From DATGSL01 sp964645585 (GTDB taxonomy: Bacteria > Verrucomicrobiota > Verrucomicrobiia > Opitutales > T3Sed10-336), in assembly GCA_964645585.1 (NCBI GenBank), contig CAZYAN010000035.1:1-43645 (forward strand): 43,645 nucleotides of DNA. Direction: 5' to 3'. The notes below the pieces were generated by a model. The model had not been told where the DNA came from, made no database searches, and worked only from the letters and a program-made list of their open reading frames with translations. The position numbers were made by a program, and so were the translations under genes. Positions 22,512 through 31,416 of this stretch are shown in pieces. Within the stretch, counting starts at the first letter, position 1, and the number at the start of each line of letters is the position of its first letter.

Positions 22512-23621
22512 TCAGCGACCGACCGCCAACTCCTCCATAACCTCGCCCAGTGCCTTGAGCAGACGAGCATTTTCCGCTTCCGTTCCAACCGAAATCCTTA
22601 CGTGGGCCGGAAGTCCGTACGGAGCGACCGGCCGCACAATCACTCCCCGTTTTTGCAGTTCGGCAAAAACCCGGACACCTTCGCCGACTTCCGCCAGCAG
22701 AAAGTTCGCCTCGCTCGGCACAAAGGGCACTCCAAGGTCCGCCAAGCCCGTGCCGAGCTGGTGAAGTCCCCGGCGGTTTCCCGCCCGGCACGCCGCCAAA
22801 AACGCCTCGTCATCCAGCGCGGCGGCGGCCGCCGCCTGGGCCGGCGCATTGACGTTAAACGGCTCGCGCACCCGGTTGAGGAGCCCGGCCATCTCAGTCG
22901 AACAATACCCGTAGCCGACCCGCATCCCCGCGAGCCCGTAAATCTTTGAAAAGGTCCGGAAACAGATGATTTTTCGGCCCTCGGCGATCAGCGGACGCAA
23001 GTCCGGCGGGTTGTCGAGATACTCGGCGTAGGCTTCATCAAAAGCGAAGATGACATGGTCGGGCAGCGCGCGGGCAAACGCTTCGATTTCTTCGGCGCTG
23101 TTCGCGGTCCCGGTCGGGTTGTTCGGACTTGGAAGAAACACAACCTTCGTTCGCGGACCGACCGCCGCCAGAAGCGCGTCGAGGTCGTGCCGGTGGTTCT
23201 TCAGCGGCACCTCGACCGGCTTCGCGCCAAACAGCAGGGTGACCAGTTTGTAAACGATGAACGCCGGAGCGCCCATCACCGCCTCGTCCCCCGGCCCAAG
23301 AAAGGCGTGGCCGAGTAATTCAATTACCTCGTTCGAGCCGTTGCCGACGACGATTTGGCTCGGATCGAGGCCAAGCTTGCCGGCGATCTTCCCCCGCAAA
23401 ACAAACGCTCCGCCGTCCGGATACAATTGCGCGCTCTCCAGCGCGGCGCGTGCGGCGGCAATCCCCCGGGGCGATGGACCGAACGCATTTTCATTCGAAG
23501 CGAGCTTAATGATGTCCGCCGGATTGAGGCCGAGTTCACGCGCCACTTCTTCAATCGGGCGCCCCGGCTCATAGACGGGCTGGGTCAATACAGGTTTCTG
23601 AACAAGGTCGATGATTTTCAT
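22512..23621 (-). CDS. hisC: Histidinol-phosphate aminotransferase
   Basis: PLP-dependent class I/II aminotransferase converting imidazole acetol phosphate and glutamate to histidinol phosphate in histidine synthesis. The 369 residues include the N-terminal LASNENAFGPSP (40-51), NNPTGT (167-172), the PLP-binding Asp in FAFDEAYAEYLDN (Asp195) and the Schiff-base Lys226 in FSKIYGLAGMRVGYG. These match HisC well, though some relatives use aromatic amino acids. No other his gene is present. It is divergent from the second O-antigen ligase gene across 171 bp and lies upstream of the CNNM gene. Confidence 0.92.
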   Translation of the reverse strand: MKIIDLVQKPVLTQPVYEPGRPIEEVARELGLNPADIIKLASNENAFGPSPRGIAAARAALESAQLYPDGGAFVLRGKIAGKLGLDPSQIVVGNGSNEVIELLGHAFLGPGDEAVMGAPAFIVYKLVTLLFGAKPVEVPLKNHRHDLDALLAAVGPRTKVVFLPSPNNPTGTANSAEEIEAFARALPDHVIFAFDEAYAEYLDNPPDLRPLIAEGRKIICFRTFSKIYGLAGMRVGYGYCSTEMAGLLNRVREPFNVNAPAQAAAAAALDDEAFLAACRAGNRRGLHQLGTGLADLGVPFVPSEANFLLAEVGEGVRVFAELQKRGVIVRPVAPYGLPAHVRISVGTEAENARLLKALGEVMEELAVGR

Positions 23622-23792
23622 AGCTGCCCCACGGCCGATAATCCGCCTTTCACAATACCGGCAAATCGTTTTCCCGTCTTGATTTTGGGATTCGTAATCT
23701 TTTCACGCATAAAATTTGACGGGTTGAAAGCTTTTCATTCAACTCCTTTCCCGATCCATGCCGCACAGCCGGCCCCGCACTTTCCCGCATCC

Positions 23793-25313
23793 ATGTCGAC
23801 CCGCCGATCCTCACGCCGATCCAAACGCAAAAAATTTCCGCTCCCCGCCAGTCAGGACTGGGACCGTCAGCGCCTCCCTGGCCTCCAGTTGCATGAATCG
23901 GAGAAGCTTCTTGTCGGCGTTCTGACCGCCCTGATGGTGGCGCTGCCGTGGATGTTCGGCACAGGTCACGCTGTCTCGCAAGCCGTCGCTGCCTTTCTCG
24001 CCGCCGCCGCCTTCGCATGCGCCCTGCTTCCCCGTCACGGCGACACCCATTCGATCACCAGCGCCGGACAATTCAAGCGGCTGTTCGCTTTTCCGTTTTT
24101 CTGGATCGGGCTGCTGATCCTCGGGTATGTGTTTGTCCAGGGACTCAATACCGCACTGACTGTCAAAGGGACCGCCGGCTTCCGCTACATCGAGGAACAA
24201 GAGCACCTCGCGTTTCTCCCGTCCGGGGTGGCAGGGCCGTTCACCGAAAGCAATCCGTTCCGTTCGCTTCTGCTCCTCAGCATTCCGTTCTTCGCGGTCT
24301 GCGCGGCTTGGGTCGGGCTGACCCGCCGCAAGTCGATTCAAATTCTCCTGACCGCGCTTTCAATCAACGGTTTGCTCTTCGCGTTCATCGCGTTCTACCA
24401 AACCGCGAAGAACAAACCGAAAATCCTCTGGTTCTACACGCCGGACTCGGCAAGCTTTCTCGGCGCCTTCTTCAATCACTGGGAGGGCGCCGCCTACCTC
24501 ACCCTCGTTCTGGGCGCGGCAGTTGGCATGGCCGCACATTATTACTCACGCGCGCGCAAAACTTTCCGCCGGTCGAACCCGAGCGGCCTCTTTCTTTTTG
24601 TGGGGCTTTTTCTCCTGCTCGTCACCGTCTTCTCCTGCTCGCGAGCCGCGGCGGGAATTGCCGGCGGTCTGATTGCCGCGTTTCTCGCGCATGTCGGCTA
24701 TCTCCACCTGACCGACGACGCGCCGATGAGCCGGAAGGTCTATCTCTGCGCGATCGCCGCGGCCGTGACAATCGGGGCCGCCTTGTTCACCGGGGATCTC
24801 GCCGGGAATTTTCTTGCGCGCAAGGAAAGCCGAAGGGAGGTCGCCGTCGCCGAAGCAGGCACTTGGGGCGCCACAGCCCAGATCGGCCTGACAATGATCC
24901 AGGAACGTCCGCTTTTCGGCTGGGGCGCAGGAAGCTTTCGCCATGTCTATTCGGATGTCGCGGCAAACGCGGATCTCGGCGAAGCACCCGAATCAATCGA
25001 CTTGGAATACGCCGTCAGCGACTGGATCCGGATCGCGGCCGAATTCGGTATCGCCGGTTCCTTGCTGATCCTCCTGGCGCTGGCGTCCCTCCTGCGGCAT
25101 TACCTCCACCTTCGCACGTTTGAGAACCCGCTGATCGGCTTTCTTCTCTTCACCTTCCTCGCGGGCGCGGCACTGAGCGCCGGAAGTCCCTTGCTTTCCA
25201 ATGCCGCATTCCTTGCCACCTGTTTGCTGCTCCTCGCATTCGGTGCCACCTTGGTTCGCATTGAGTCGTCCGCCCGCAGCCGGGCCGAAGCAGGCGCAAC
25301 ATCGCTGGAATGA
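23793..25313 (+). CDS. O-antigen ligase / Wzy-like protein, paralogue 2
   Basis: 506-residue polytopic membrane protein, similar to the ligase at 4.3-5.8 kb in order and spacing of motifs: PWMFGTGH near the first helices, GLLILGYVFVQGLN, SCSRAAAGIAG and GWGAGSF before the last loop. The start is the first ATG after the hisC divergent region, giving a strongly basic N-terminus (STRRSSRRSKRKKF). In the periplasmic loop, paralogue 1 has EYAHNDWIQ, but here the sequence is EYAVSDWIR, so the His and Asn are replaced while the Asp-Trp-Ile remains. The Arg of the SR motif is retained. It may therefore be a ligase with altered chemistry, or a polymerase. Its stop codon overlaps the start of the RmlD-like gene. 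Confidence 0.85.
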   Translation: MSTRRSSRRSKRKKFPLPASQDWDRQRLPGLQLHESEKLLVGVLTALMVALPWMFGTGHAVSQAVAAFLAAAAFACALLPRHGDTHSITSAGQFKRLFAFPFFWIGLLILGYVFVQGLNTALTVKGTAGFRYIEEQEHLAFLPSGVAGPFTESNPFRSLLLLSIPFFAVCAAWVGLTRRKSIQILLTALSINGLLFAFIAFYQTAKNKPKILWFYTPDSASFLGAFFNHWEGAAYLTLVLGAAVGMAAHYYSRARKTFRRSNPSGLFLFVGLFLLLVTVFSCSRAAAGIAGGLIAAFLAHVGYLHLTDDAPMSRKVYLCAIAAAVTIGAALFTGDLAGNFLARKESRREVAVAEAGTWGATAQIGLTMIQERPLFGWGAGSFRHVYSDVAANADLGEAPESIDLEYAVSDWIRIAAEFGIAGSLLILLALASLLRHYLHLRTFENPLIGFLLFTFLAGAALSAGSPLLSNAAFLATCLLLLAFGATLVRIESSARSRAEAGATSLE

Positions 25314-26227
25314 TTGTCTATGTAACAGGCGTCACTGGCCTTGCTGGCGCGGCGATCGCCGAAGCGGTCGCCAGGCGCGGACATACCGTGATCGGCATCG
25401 GATTCAAGCAGGAAGAACCGCCAGCTGGCGTCGCCAAGTTTTTTCAATGCGACTTGGCCGATGAAGACGCGGCAATCGAATCCGTTCTCAACCATTTTCC
25501 CGAAGTGATCATCAACGCCGCGGCCGTCTCGGAGCCGGATCGGTGCGAACGTGATCCAGAAGCCTCGCGCGCCGTCAACACCGCCCTTCCCCGCACGCTC
25601 GCGCGAATTGCCCATCATCTCAGCGCCCGGCTGATTCACCTGTCGACCGACATGGTCTTTGACGGCAAGAGCACCCGCTACCGCCCTGATTCTCCTGTGT
25701 CGCCGGTTTCTGAATACGGCCGTCAAAAGCTCGACGCGGAACGCGAAGTGCTCCAAGCCGCGCCTGAATTCGCCACGGTTCTCCGCACGACGCTGCTGAC
25801 CGGGAACAGCCCGGGCGGAAAGCGCAGTGTGCATGAGAAACTTTTTGCGCTCTGGTCATCGGGAGAAAAAGCACGGCTCTTCGAAGACGAAATCCGCCAG
25901 CCTTGTCTCGCCGAGAATTTGGCGGAGGTCGTTGCCGAACTGACGGAGCGTTCCGACTTGTTCGGCGTCTTTCACTGGGCAGGAGCCGAAGAACTCTCCC
26001 GCTACGAGATCGGGCGCCGGATTGCGGAGTATTTCAAGCTGCCGGCAAATCTGATTGAAAAGACGCGAATCGCCGACGATCCGAAGTTCGCCGGACGTCC
26101 CGCCAACCTCACGCTTGATATCGGCGCACTCACGGGAAAACTGAAGACCTGTCCGCTCTCTTTTGACGAGCAGCTCGAACGCCTCCGCGTCCCGAAGCCG
26201 TTCCGCGCGTGGTACAACAGCCTGTGA
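25310..26227 (+). CDS. SDR-family sugar-nucleotide reductase (RmlD-like)
   Basis: 305-residue short-chain dehydrogenase resembling dTDP-4-dehydrorhamnose reductase (RmlD), which makes dTDP-L-rhamnose. Visible features are the dinucleotide motif VTGVTGLAGAAI (5-16), INAAAVSEPDRCERDPE (the NAA..V..ce segment of RmlD), LSTDMVFDG and the catalytic YGRQK. The C-terminal substrate-binding part contains GVFHWAGAEELSRYEIGRRI. No RmlA, B or C gene is nearby, so the exact nucleotide sugar is uncertain; some related proteins act as methionine adenosyltransferase beta-like factors. ATGA overlap with the preceding ligase gene indicates translational coupling and a shared surface-glycan role. Confidence 0.82.
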   Translation: MIVYVTGVTGLAGAAIAEAVARRGHTVIGIGFKQEEPPAGVAKFFQCDLADEDAAIESVLNHFPEVIINAAAVSEPDRCERDPEASRAVNTALPRTLARIAHHLSARLIHLSTDMVFDGKSTRYRPDSPVSPVSEYGRQKLDAEREVLQAAPEFATVLRTTLLTGNSPGGKRSVHEKLFALWSSGEKARLFEDEIRQPCLAENLAEVVAELTERSDLFGVFHWAGAEELSRYEIGRRIAEYFKLPANLIEKTRIADDPKFAGRPANLTLDIGALTGKLKTCPLSFDEQLERLRVPKPFRAWYNSL

Positions 26228-26311
26228 CCTGACCGGACCTCAGACGGATCGCCGGCTCCCGCGCGACACCGCTTGCGTCCGACGCTTGTTTCCTGTTAAA
26301 TTGGCGCGCCT

Positions 26312-27358
26312 ATGACGCTGAAAGTTGGAATCGTCGGTTGCGGGGTTGTCGTTCGAAAATACCATATTCCGGGGTGGCGGGCGGTTCCGGACGCGGAGAT
26401 TGTTCTCGCCTGCGACATCTCGCGGCAAGCGGCGGAAGCCTTGCAGCGCGATTTCGGCCTCCCCGCGATTTGCAGCGATTACCGGGAACTGCTGGCCGAT
26501 CCTTCGATCGATGTGATTGATGTCGCGACTCCGAACAAATTTCATACACCGATCGTTCTCGGGGCGCTGGAGGCGGGTAAACACGTGCTCTGCGAGAAGC
26601 CGCTGGCGACAACGACCCAGTCGATTCGCCAAATCGGCAAGGCGGCGGACCAATCAAAGGGGTTGCTGATGGTCGCGCAAAACATGCGGTTTTCTCCCGC
26701 CGCCGTCGCGGCTAAGCAATTTTTGGAGCACCAGGACCTCGGCCGCGTCTACCACAGCCGCGTCCATGCAATCCGCCGAAACCTGATGCCGCCGCAGCGC
26801 GGTTTCATCGATCCCGATCTCAGCGGTGGCGGACCGTGTATGGATATCGGCGTCCACGCGCTCGACCTGGCGCTCTGGCTGATGAACTTTCCCAAACCGG
26901 TGCGCGTTTCCGGAAAAACCGCCGTCAATTTCGCCAAGGGCTACGATATTCCAGGCGCATGGGGCGAATGGGACCGCGACGCGATGGGCGTGGAGGATTT
27001 CGCCTCCGGCTTTATTCATTTCGACAACGGCGCCACCATGATCCTCGAAGCCTGCTGGCTCCAGCATCAAAAAGAGTCTGAGGATTTCAGCGCGACCTTG
27101 TTCGGACACCGGGGCAGTCTTTCGTGGCCGTCCGGCGAATATTTCACCGCGGTGAATCGGACGCTCGTCGACAGCACGATCCTGCCGGTGACCGGACTGC
27201 GGCCGTCGCACACGGAGGAGATCGTCGCGTTCGCCGACGCGATCCGAAACGGTAAGCCGTCACCGGTCCCATGGACGGACAGCCTCAACGTGATTTCCAT
27301 CCTGGAAGCGATCTACGAGTCCGCCCGTCTTGGACGGGAAATTCGGGTGGAGATCTGA
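26312..27358 (+). CDS. Gfo/Idh/MocA family oxidoreductase
   Basis: 348-residue NAD(P)-dependent sugar or cyclitol dehydrogenase. The N-terminal Rossmann domain has VGIVGCGVVVRKYHIPGW (4-21) and HVLCEKPLATT near residues 91-101, with the catalytic-site Lys in CEKP. The C-terminal beta-sheet domain contains GGGPCMDIGVHALDLALWLM, in which Asp and His are the usual catalytic pair. The substrate cannot be predicted. It follows the RmlD-like gene by 84 bp on the same strand, so a role in sugar-nucleotide modification is as likely as catabolism. Similar in fold but not closely related to the two Gfo/Idh proteins at 37.6-40.9 kb. Confidence 0.9.
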   Translation: MTLKVGIVGCGVVVRKYHIPGWRAVPDAEIVLACDISRQAAEALQRDFGLPAICSDYRELLADPSIDVIDVATPNKFHTPIVLGALEAGKHVLCEKPLATTTQSIRQIGKAADQSKGLLMVAQNMRFSPAAVAAKQFLEHQDLGRVYHSRVHAIRRNLMPPQRGFIDPDLSGGGPCMDIGVHALDLALWLMNFPKPVRVSGKTAVNFAKGYDIPGAWGEWDRDAMGVEDFASGFIHFDNGATMILEACWLQHQKESEDFSATLFGHRGSLSWPSGEYFTAVNRTLVDSTILPVTGLRPSHTEEIVAFADAIRNGKPSPVPWTDSLNVISILEAIYESARLGREIRVEI

Positions 27359-27475
27359 GGGCTCGCGCAGGTTTTTGATCGCTTTTTTTCGTTCGACCGT
27401 CCGCGGCTCCTGACGCTTCTGCTTGCGTTCCCGCGAATTGCGGGCACGTTTTTCCCCTTTTTCAGATTTCTTCCC

Positions 27476-29299
27476 ATGAACGCCGCCATTCGCAACGTCG
27501 CGATAATCGCCCATGTCGATCATGGGAAAACCACGCTCGTCGATTGCCTCCTGAAAGAGGGAGGCATCTATCGGGCCAATCAAGCCGTCCAGGAACGTGC
27601 CATGGATTCGATGGACCTCGAACGAGAAAAGGGGATCACCATCAAAGCCAAAAACACCTCCGTCGAATGGAACGGCCGGATTCTCAACATCGTCGACACG
27701 CCCGGTCACGCCGACTTCGGCGGCGAAGTGGAACGGGTCCTTAAAATGGTCGACGGCGTGCTCCTGATCGTCGACGCGTTTGAAGGGCCGCAGGCCCAGA
27801 CACGCTTCGTGCTGCGCAAAGCCTTGCAGAATGGGCTCAAGCCGATCGTGGTGATCAACAAAATCGACCGCGATCGCGCCCGTCCCGAAAAGGTTCATGA
27901 CGACGTGCTCGAGCTTTTCCTCGAACTCGGCGCGACGGAGGATCAGTTCAATGCCCCTTTCCTCTACGCCAGCGCTAAAAGCGGCTTTGCCGTCCGTCAG
28001 ATCGGCGATGAAAAGTCGGGGATGACGCCGCTGTTCGAAACGATTTTTGATGTGATTCCGCCGCCTGAAGCGGAACCCGGCAGGCCGTTTCGCATGCTCG
28101 TCAGCAACATCGACTGGAACGATTACGTCGGCCGCATCGCCATCGGAAAAATTCTTTCCGGGCGCATCCGGTCCGGCGATTCAATTTATGTTTTCAACAA
28201 GGACGGTTCGAAACAACGTTCCAAGATCTCCAAAATTTTCTCGTTCCGCGGGCTCGCCACTGCCGAGGCTGAAGAAGCCGGGGCCGGCGCGATCGTCGGC
28301 CTGGCGGGTTTCGGAGAAATCGACATCGGCGTGACACTCAGCGGCGTCGAAGAGGGAGAGCCGCTTCCGTTTATCGAACTTGACCCGCCCACGATCCAGA
28401 TGAACTTCTGCGTCAACGACGGCCCGCTCGCCGGCCGCGAAGGGAAGTTCGTCACGTCCCGCCAGCTCCGCGACCGGCTTCTCCGCGAGGCTCGGACAAA
28501 TATTTCCATCCAGGTCGAAGAAACCGATACCTCCGCCGCATTCCGGATCAGCGCCCGGGGAGCGATGCAGATCGCTGTCCTCGTCGAACAGATGCGCCGC
28601 GAGGGATTTGAGCTCCTGGTCTCCCGTCCAACCGTCATCTGCAAGGAAGAAAACGGCGTTACGCACGAACCGTTTGAAACCCTGTGGGTTGAGTCGCCGG
28701 AGGACTGCCTCGGGGCAATTATGCAGAACCTTTCCAATCGGAAAGGCCGAATCATCAACATGAACCACCACAACCTCGGGGTGACGGTCGAGGCGATTAT
28801 TCCGACCCGCGGGCTGATCGGTTTCGAAACCGATCTTGTTAATTTGACCAGCGGCGAAGGCGTGATGTCGCACCTTTTCCACAGCTACGAGCCGTTCAGC
28901 GGAGAGATCCAGACCCGGCAAACTGGAACCCTCGTTTCGACCGATCAGGGTGAGGCCACCGCGTTCGCCCTGGATAATCTCGAAAGCCGCGGAAAGCTCT
29001 TTGTCGGCGCGGGGGATATCGTTTACGAAGGCATGATCGTCGGCGAAAATCCGCGGAGCGAAGATCTGCCTGTCAATCCGACGAAGGCCAAACAACTGTC
29101 GAACGTGCGCTCGCAAGGCGAAGGGAAAGGCATCCAGCTCGCCCCGCCGGTCAAAATGTCCCTCGAGCGTGCGATCGAATACATCGCCAACGACGAATAT
29201 GTCGAGGCCACGCCAAAAAGTCTGCGCCTGCGCAAACGCATACTCGACGCCAACGAGCGCCGCAAACAGCTCCGGGCACTCCGCGCGGGAGATGAGTAG
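27476..29299 (+). CDS. typA: Ribosome-associated translational GTPase TypA/BipA
   Basis: Elongation-factor-like GTPase that binds the ribosome and supports 50S assembly and stress adaptation. The 607 residues are the standard length. GTPase motifs are AHVDHGKTTL (12-21), DTPGHADFGGEVERVL and NKIDRDRARP. The BipA-specific C-terminal part includes NMNHHNLGVTVEAIIPTRGL, then EGVMSHLFHSYEP and RQTGTLVSTDQGEATAFAL. The ATG gives the typical N-terminus RNVAIIAHVD. The TAG stop is followed at the next base by a heptamer repeat array and a hairpin. Confidence 0.97.
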   Translation: MNAAIRNVAIIAHVDHGKTTLVDCLLKEGGIYRANQAVQERAMDSMDLEREKGITIKAKNTSVEWNGRILNIVDTPGHADFGGEVERVLKMVDGVLLIVDAFEGPQAQTRFVLRKALQNGLKPIVVINKIDRDRARPEKVHDDVLELFLELGATEDQFNAPFLYASAKSGFAVRQIGDEKSGMTPLFETIFDVIPPPEAEPGRPFRMLVSNIDWNDYVGRIAIGKILSGRIRSGDSIYVFNKDGSKQRSKISKIFSFRGLATAEAEEAGAGAIVGLAGFGEIDIGVTLSGVEEGEPLPFIELDPPTIQMNFCVNDGPLAGREGKFVTSRQLRDRLLREARTNISIQVEETDTSAAFRISARGAMQIAVLVEQMRREGFELLVSRPTVICKEENGVTHEPFETLWVESPEDCLGAIMQNLSNRKGRIINMNHHNLGVTVEAIIPTRGLIGFETDLVNLTSGEGVMSHLFHSYEPFSGEIQTRQTGTLVSTDQGEATAFALDNLESRGKLFVGAGDIVYEGMIVGENPRSEDLPVNPTKAKQLSNVRSQGEGKGIQLAPPVKMSLERAIEYIANDEYVEATPKSLRLRKRILDANERRKQLRALRAGDE

Positions 29300-29359
29300 T
29301 TATTGGTTATTGGTTATTCGTTATCCGGTAATCGTGCCAGCGCTGAATAACGAATAACC
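29300..29359. repeat. Stop-anchored heptamers and inverted copies forming a hairpin
   Basis: Immediately after the typA TAG stop are TTATTGG TTATTGG TTATTCG TTATCCG (29300-29327). Inverted heptamers GAATAAC GAATAAC follow at 29345-29358. GGTTATTCGTTAT (29312-29324) and ATAACGAATAACC (29347-29359) form a perfect 13-bp stem with a 22-nt loop. The hairpin could terminate or protect the typA transcript, although no T-tract follows. Confidence 0.85.
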
Positions 29360-29447
29360 TTGTCGCGCCGCGGGCGCCGGGCTACGCTTTTAAGTTCTTC
29401 CTCAACAGGAACAACAAACAGAATCCAGAACAACAGGAGAGATCTTC

Positions 29448-29876
29448 ATGAGTGTACGTACGGCACAGTCCCGCTGGGAAGGCACCCTCAAAGAGGGCAA
29501 AGGGACAATGAAAATTGGCAGCGGCGCCTTTGAGGGGCCGTTCTCGTTTGCCTCGCGCTTCGAGGACGCGCAGGGCACCAATCCAGAGGAATTGATCGGC
29601 GCCGCCCACTCGGGCTGCTACTCGATGTATCTCTCCGCGCTACTGTCGAAGGACGGCTTCACGCCGAATTCGATCGTCACCGAAGCGAAGGTGCATCTCG
29701 GAAAGGTCGGCGACGCTCCCACGATCACCAAGATCGAACTTTCCTGCGAAGCGGATGTTCCCGGTCTCGAAGAAGCGGCGTTTCAGGAAAAGGCCGAAGC
29801 CGCCAAAGCGGGCTGCCCGGTCTCCAAAGCGCTCGCCGGCCCGGAAATCGTTCTGACTGCCAAGCTGAAACGTTAA
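29448..29876 (+). CDS. OsmC/Ohr family peroxiredoxin-like protein
   Basis: 142-residue protein of the OsmC superfamily, which reduces organic hydroperoxides through two cysteines. Cys57 lies in AAHSGCYSMYLSALL, and the second cysteine, near residue 123, lies in AAKAGCPVSKALAG. Both match OsmC rather than Ohr spacing. The ATG follows a good GGAGAG ribosome site. It is probably a single-gene unit: a heptamer hairpin lies upstream and an intrinsic terminator follows. Expected to protect against peroxide and osmotic stress in the cytosol. Confidence 0.92.
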   Translation: MSVRTAQSRWEGTLKEGKGTMKIGSGAFEGPFSFASRFEDAQGTNPEELIGAAHSGCYSMYLSALLSKDGFTPNSIVTEAKVHLGKVGDAPTITKIELSCEADVPGLEEAAFQEKAEAAKAGCPVSKALAGPEIVLTAKLKR

Positions 29877-29896
29877 TTTCGGAGCGCCAATTTTTT

Positions 29897-29945
29897 AAGC
29901 CGCTTTGTTCGCACCGCTCCCGGTCCGGACAAAGCGGCTTTTCTT
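29897..29945 (+). terminator. Intrinsic terminator after osmC gene
   Basis: AAGCCGCTTTGT (29897-29908) and ACAAAGCGGCTT (29929-29940) form a perfect 12-bp stem with a 20-nt loop, followed by TTCTTTTTG. A run of Ts also precedes the stem, giving matching As on the other strand. Confidence 0.88.
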
Positions 29946-30025
29946 TTTGTCAAAAATTCGTTCAGGCCAAGCTCGCGGGAAAAATGGGATTGCCTGAAAA
30001 AACCGCTCTCCCCATCGTTTGCCTC

Positions 30026-30612
30026 ATGGACTTGGAGACCGCTGTGAGCCGCATCCGACTCTCATTTACGAAAATGAACGAAGCCTATCAGCGGCCGGTT
30101 TTCGACGAATTTGCCATCATCGCGTTCACGGATCCCGCCGTGAAGCTCCAGTTCTACGACGGCCCGAACCCCGACAGCTTTAACGAAACCTACGCCGACA
30201 AAACCATCCTGATCCGCCGCGAACTGGTTAACGAAAAGACGGAAACGGGCGGCGAGTTCGGTTTCACACGCGAGGCTGAGGGCGACAGCTTCGACGCCTA
30301 CATCTGCCTCGGCCCGCGGCTTTATTTGTTCTGCAACAACACCGAGAAGGCGATGGACGAAGTGACGCGCGATCCTCGCTGGCTCGCCGCGCAGAGCGAA
30401 TTCCTCAACCTCAGCCAATACTTCGCNNNNNNNNNNNNNNNNNNNNNNNNNNNNNNNNNNNNNNNNNNNNNNNNNNNNNNNNNNNNNNNNNNNNNNNNNN
30501 NNNNNNNNNNNNNNNNNNNNNNNNNNATCCTCGCTGGCTCGCCGCGCAGAGCGAATTCCTCAACCTCAGCCAATACTTCGCCGCGAATCCGATCCGCCAC
30601 CGCGGCGCCTGA
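30026..30612 (+). CDS. Conserved-looking unknown protein, interrupted by a false gap
   Basis: The gene appears broken by 100 Ns at 30427-30526, but the 55 bases before the gap are repeated exactly after it. Removing the Ns and one copy gives a continuous 143-residue protein that starts MDLETAVSRIRLSF and ends SQYFAANPIRHRGA. An in-frame ATG at 29984 would add 14 residues. It is soluble, acidic and of mixed alpha/beta character, with no signal peptide. I do not recognise a family. It follows the osmC terminator, so it has its own promoter. A pseudogene call would be wrong; the interruption comes from the assembly. Confidence 0.75.
30372..30581. other. 55-bp exact duplication around a 100-N gap (assembly artefact)
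   Basis: Bases 30372-30426 and 30527-30581 are identical over 55 bp and flank exactly 100 Ns. Contig ends overlapping by one assembly k-mer length would produce this. Merging them restores an uninterrupted reading frame. Confidence 0.9.
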
Positions 30613-30671
30613 GACAGCCGGTCTTTTGCCAGCGTCCGGCGCCGCTCCTCACACTCGCAGCGGCAGCGGGA

Positions 30672-31367
30672 TCAGGCCTTGGGATCGGGAAACGGAATGT
30701 CTTTCCCGTCGTTGTCGCGGCCGCTGGTCATCTCCGGCTCAAAGAGCCGGACTTCTCTCGGGCCGACGGACTCGACATGACCGTCGAGAAAACCGATGTT
30801 TGCCCGACCGCTATGGCGCAGGCAAAGGCTGCCCTCATCACTCGCCTGCGCACGGGCGAGGCGGAAGATCTGGTAAAGACTGTCACCGCGAATACTGTCC
30901 CCGAACAGGATGTAGCGCGACGGCGTAATGGAAGGATCGTTGAAGTTCCGGATGTAAACGGTTGTCCCTAACTGTGGATGCGGATCCTGCTTTCCTTTTG
31001 GGTCAAACATTTGCAGGCCATACCCATCGAAATGATGCGCTTGCTCACGAAATTTCCCCTCCGGGCAAAGGATCGAGTCTGCTGGGATTCCACCAGTCTC
31101 GAACTCGAAATACCCTTCGTCACGCAACACTCGGGTCCAGAGAAAATTCGTGTTTCCCCCACGCATCGTGTACAGCAAGCCGTCATTGTCGTTGATATGA
31201 CTGAGCATCGCGGAGGTTGTGCTCCGCAGATTCGAGACACATTTGGCAGCACGCGCACTTTCGCGAACCCTTCCAACGACCGGAATCAGGATGGCCGCGA
31301 GAATGCCGATGATGGCAATGACCGTAAGAAGTTCAATCAGGGTAAATGCTCTTTTCCTAGCTTTCAT
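30672..31367 (-). CDS. Prepilin-type cleavage/methylation protein, H-x9-DG type
   Basis: 231-residue pseudopilin-like protein. After a short basic leader (MKARKR) comes AFTLIELLTVIAIIGILAA, the type IV prepilin cleavage site and transmembrane helix. Ala stands where Gly usually precedes the Phe. The globular part ends in LRHSGRANIGFLDGHVES, the H-x9-DG motif of the DUF1559-like proteins that are abundant in Planctomycetes and Verrucomicrobia. The ATG at 31367 gives the standard leader length; a start seven codons upstream is possible. It is divergent from a LacI regulator with a palindromic operator candidate between them. This suggests carbohydrate-responsive expression. It is not part of a recognisable pilus or type II secretion operon. 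Confidence 0.88.
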   Translation of the reverse strand: MKARKRAFTLIELLTVIAIIGILAAILIPVVGRVRESARAAKCVSNLRSTTSAMLSHINDNDGLLYTMRGGNTNFLWTRVLRDEGYFEFETGGIPADSILCPEGKFREQAHHFDGYGLQMFDPKGKQDPHPQLGTTVYIRNFNDPSITPSRYILFGDSIRGDSLYQIFRLARAQASDEGSLCLRHSGRANIGFLDGHVESVGPREVRLFEPEMTSGRDNDGKDIPFPDPKA

Positions 31368-31416
31368 GCGAGAGGGGAACATAACCACGATTCCCCTTGT
31401 TCAAAGCGCGAAATCG

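Noticed and set aside
23355..23792. N-terminal extension of the second ligase
   Set aside because: It overlaps hisC on the opposite strand and is Arg-rich; the ATG at 23793 begins a normal membrane-protein N-terminus.
29984..30928. 314-codon frame reading through the second gap
   Set aside because: The frame after the Ns is arbitrary; the part past the gap is Arg/Ser-rich and antisense to the prepilin-like gene. Merging the duplicated 55 bp gives the correct short gene.
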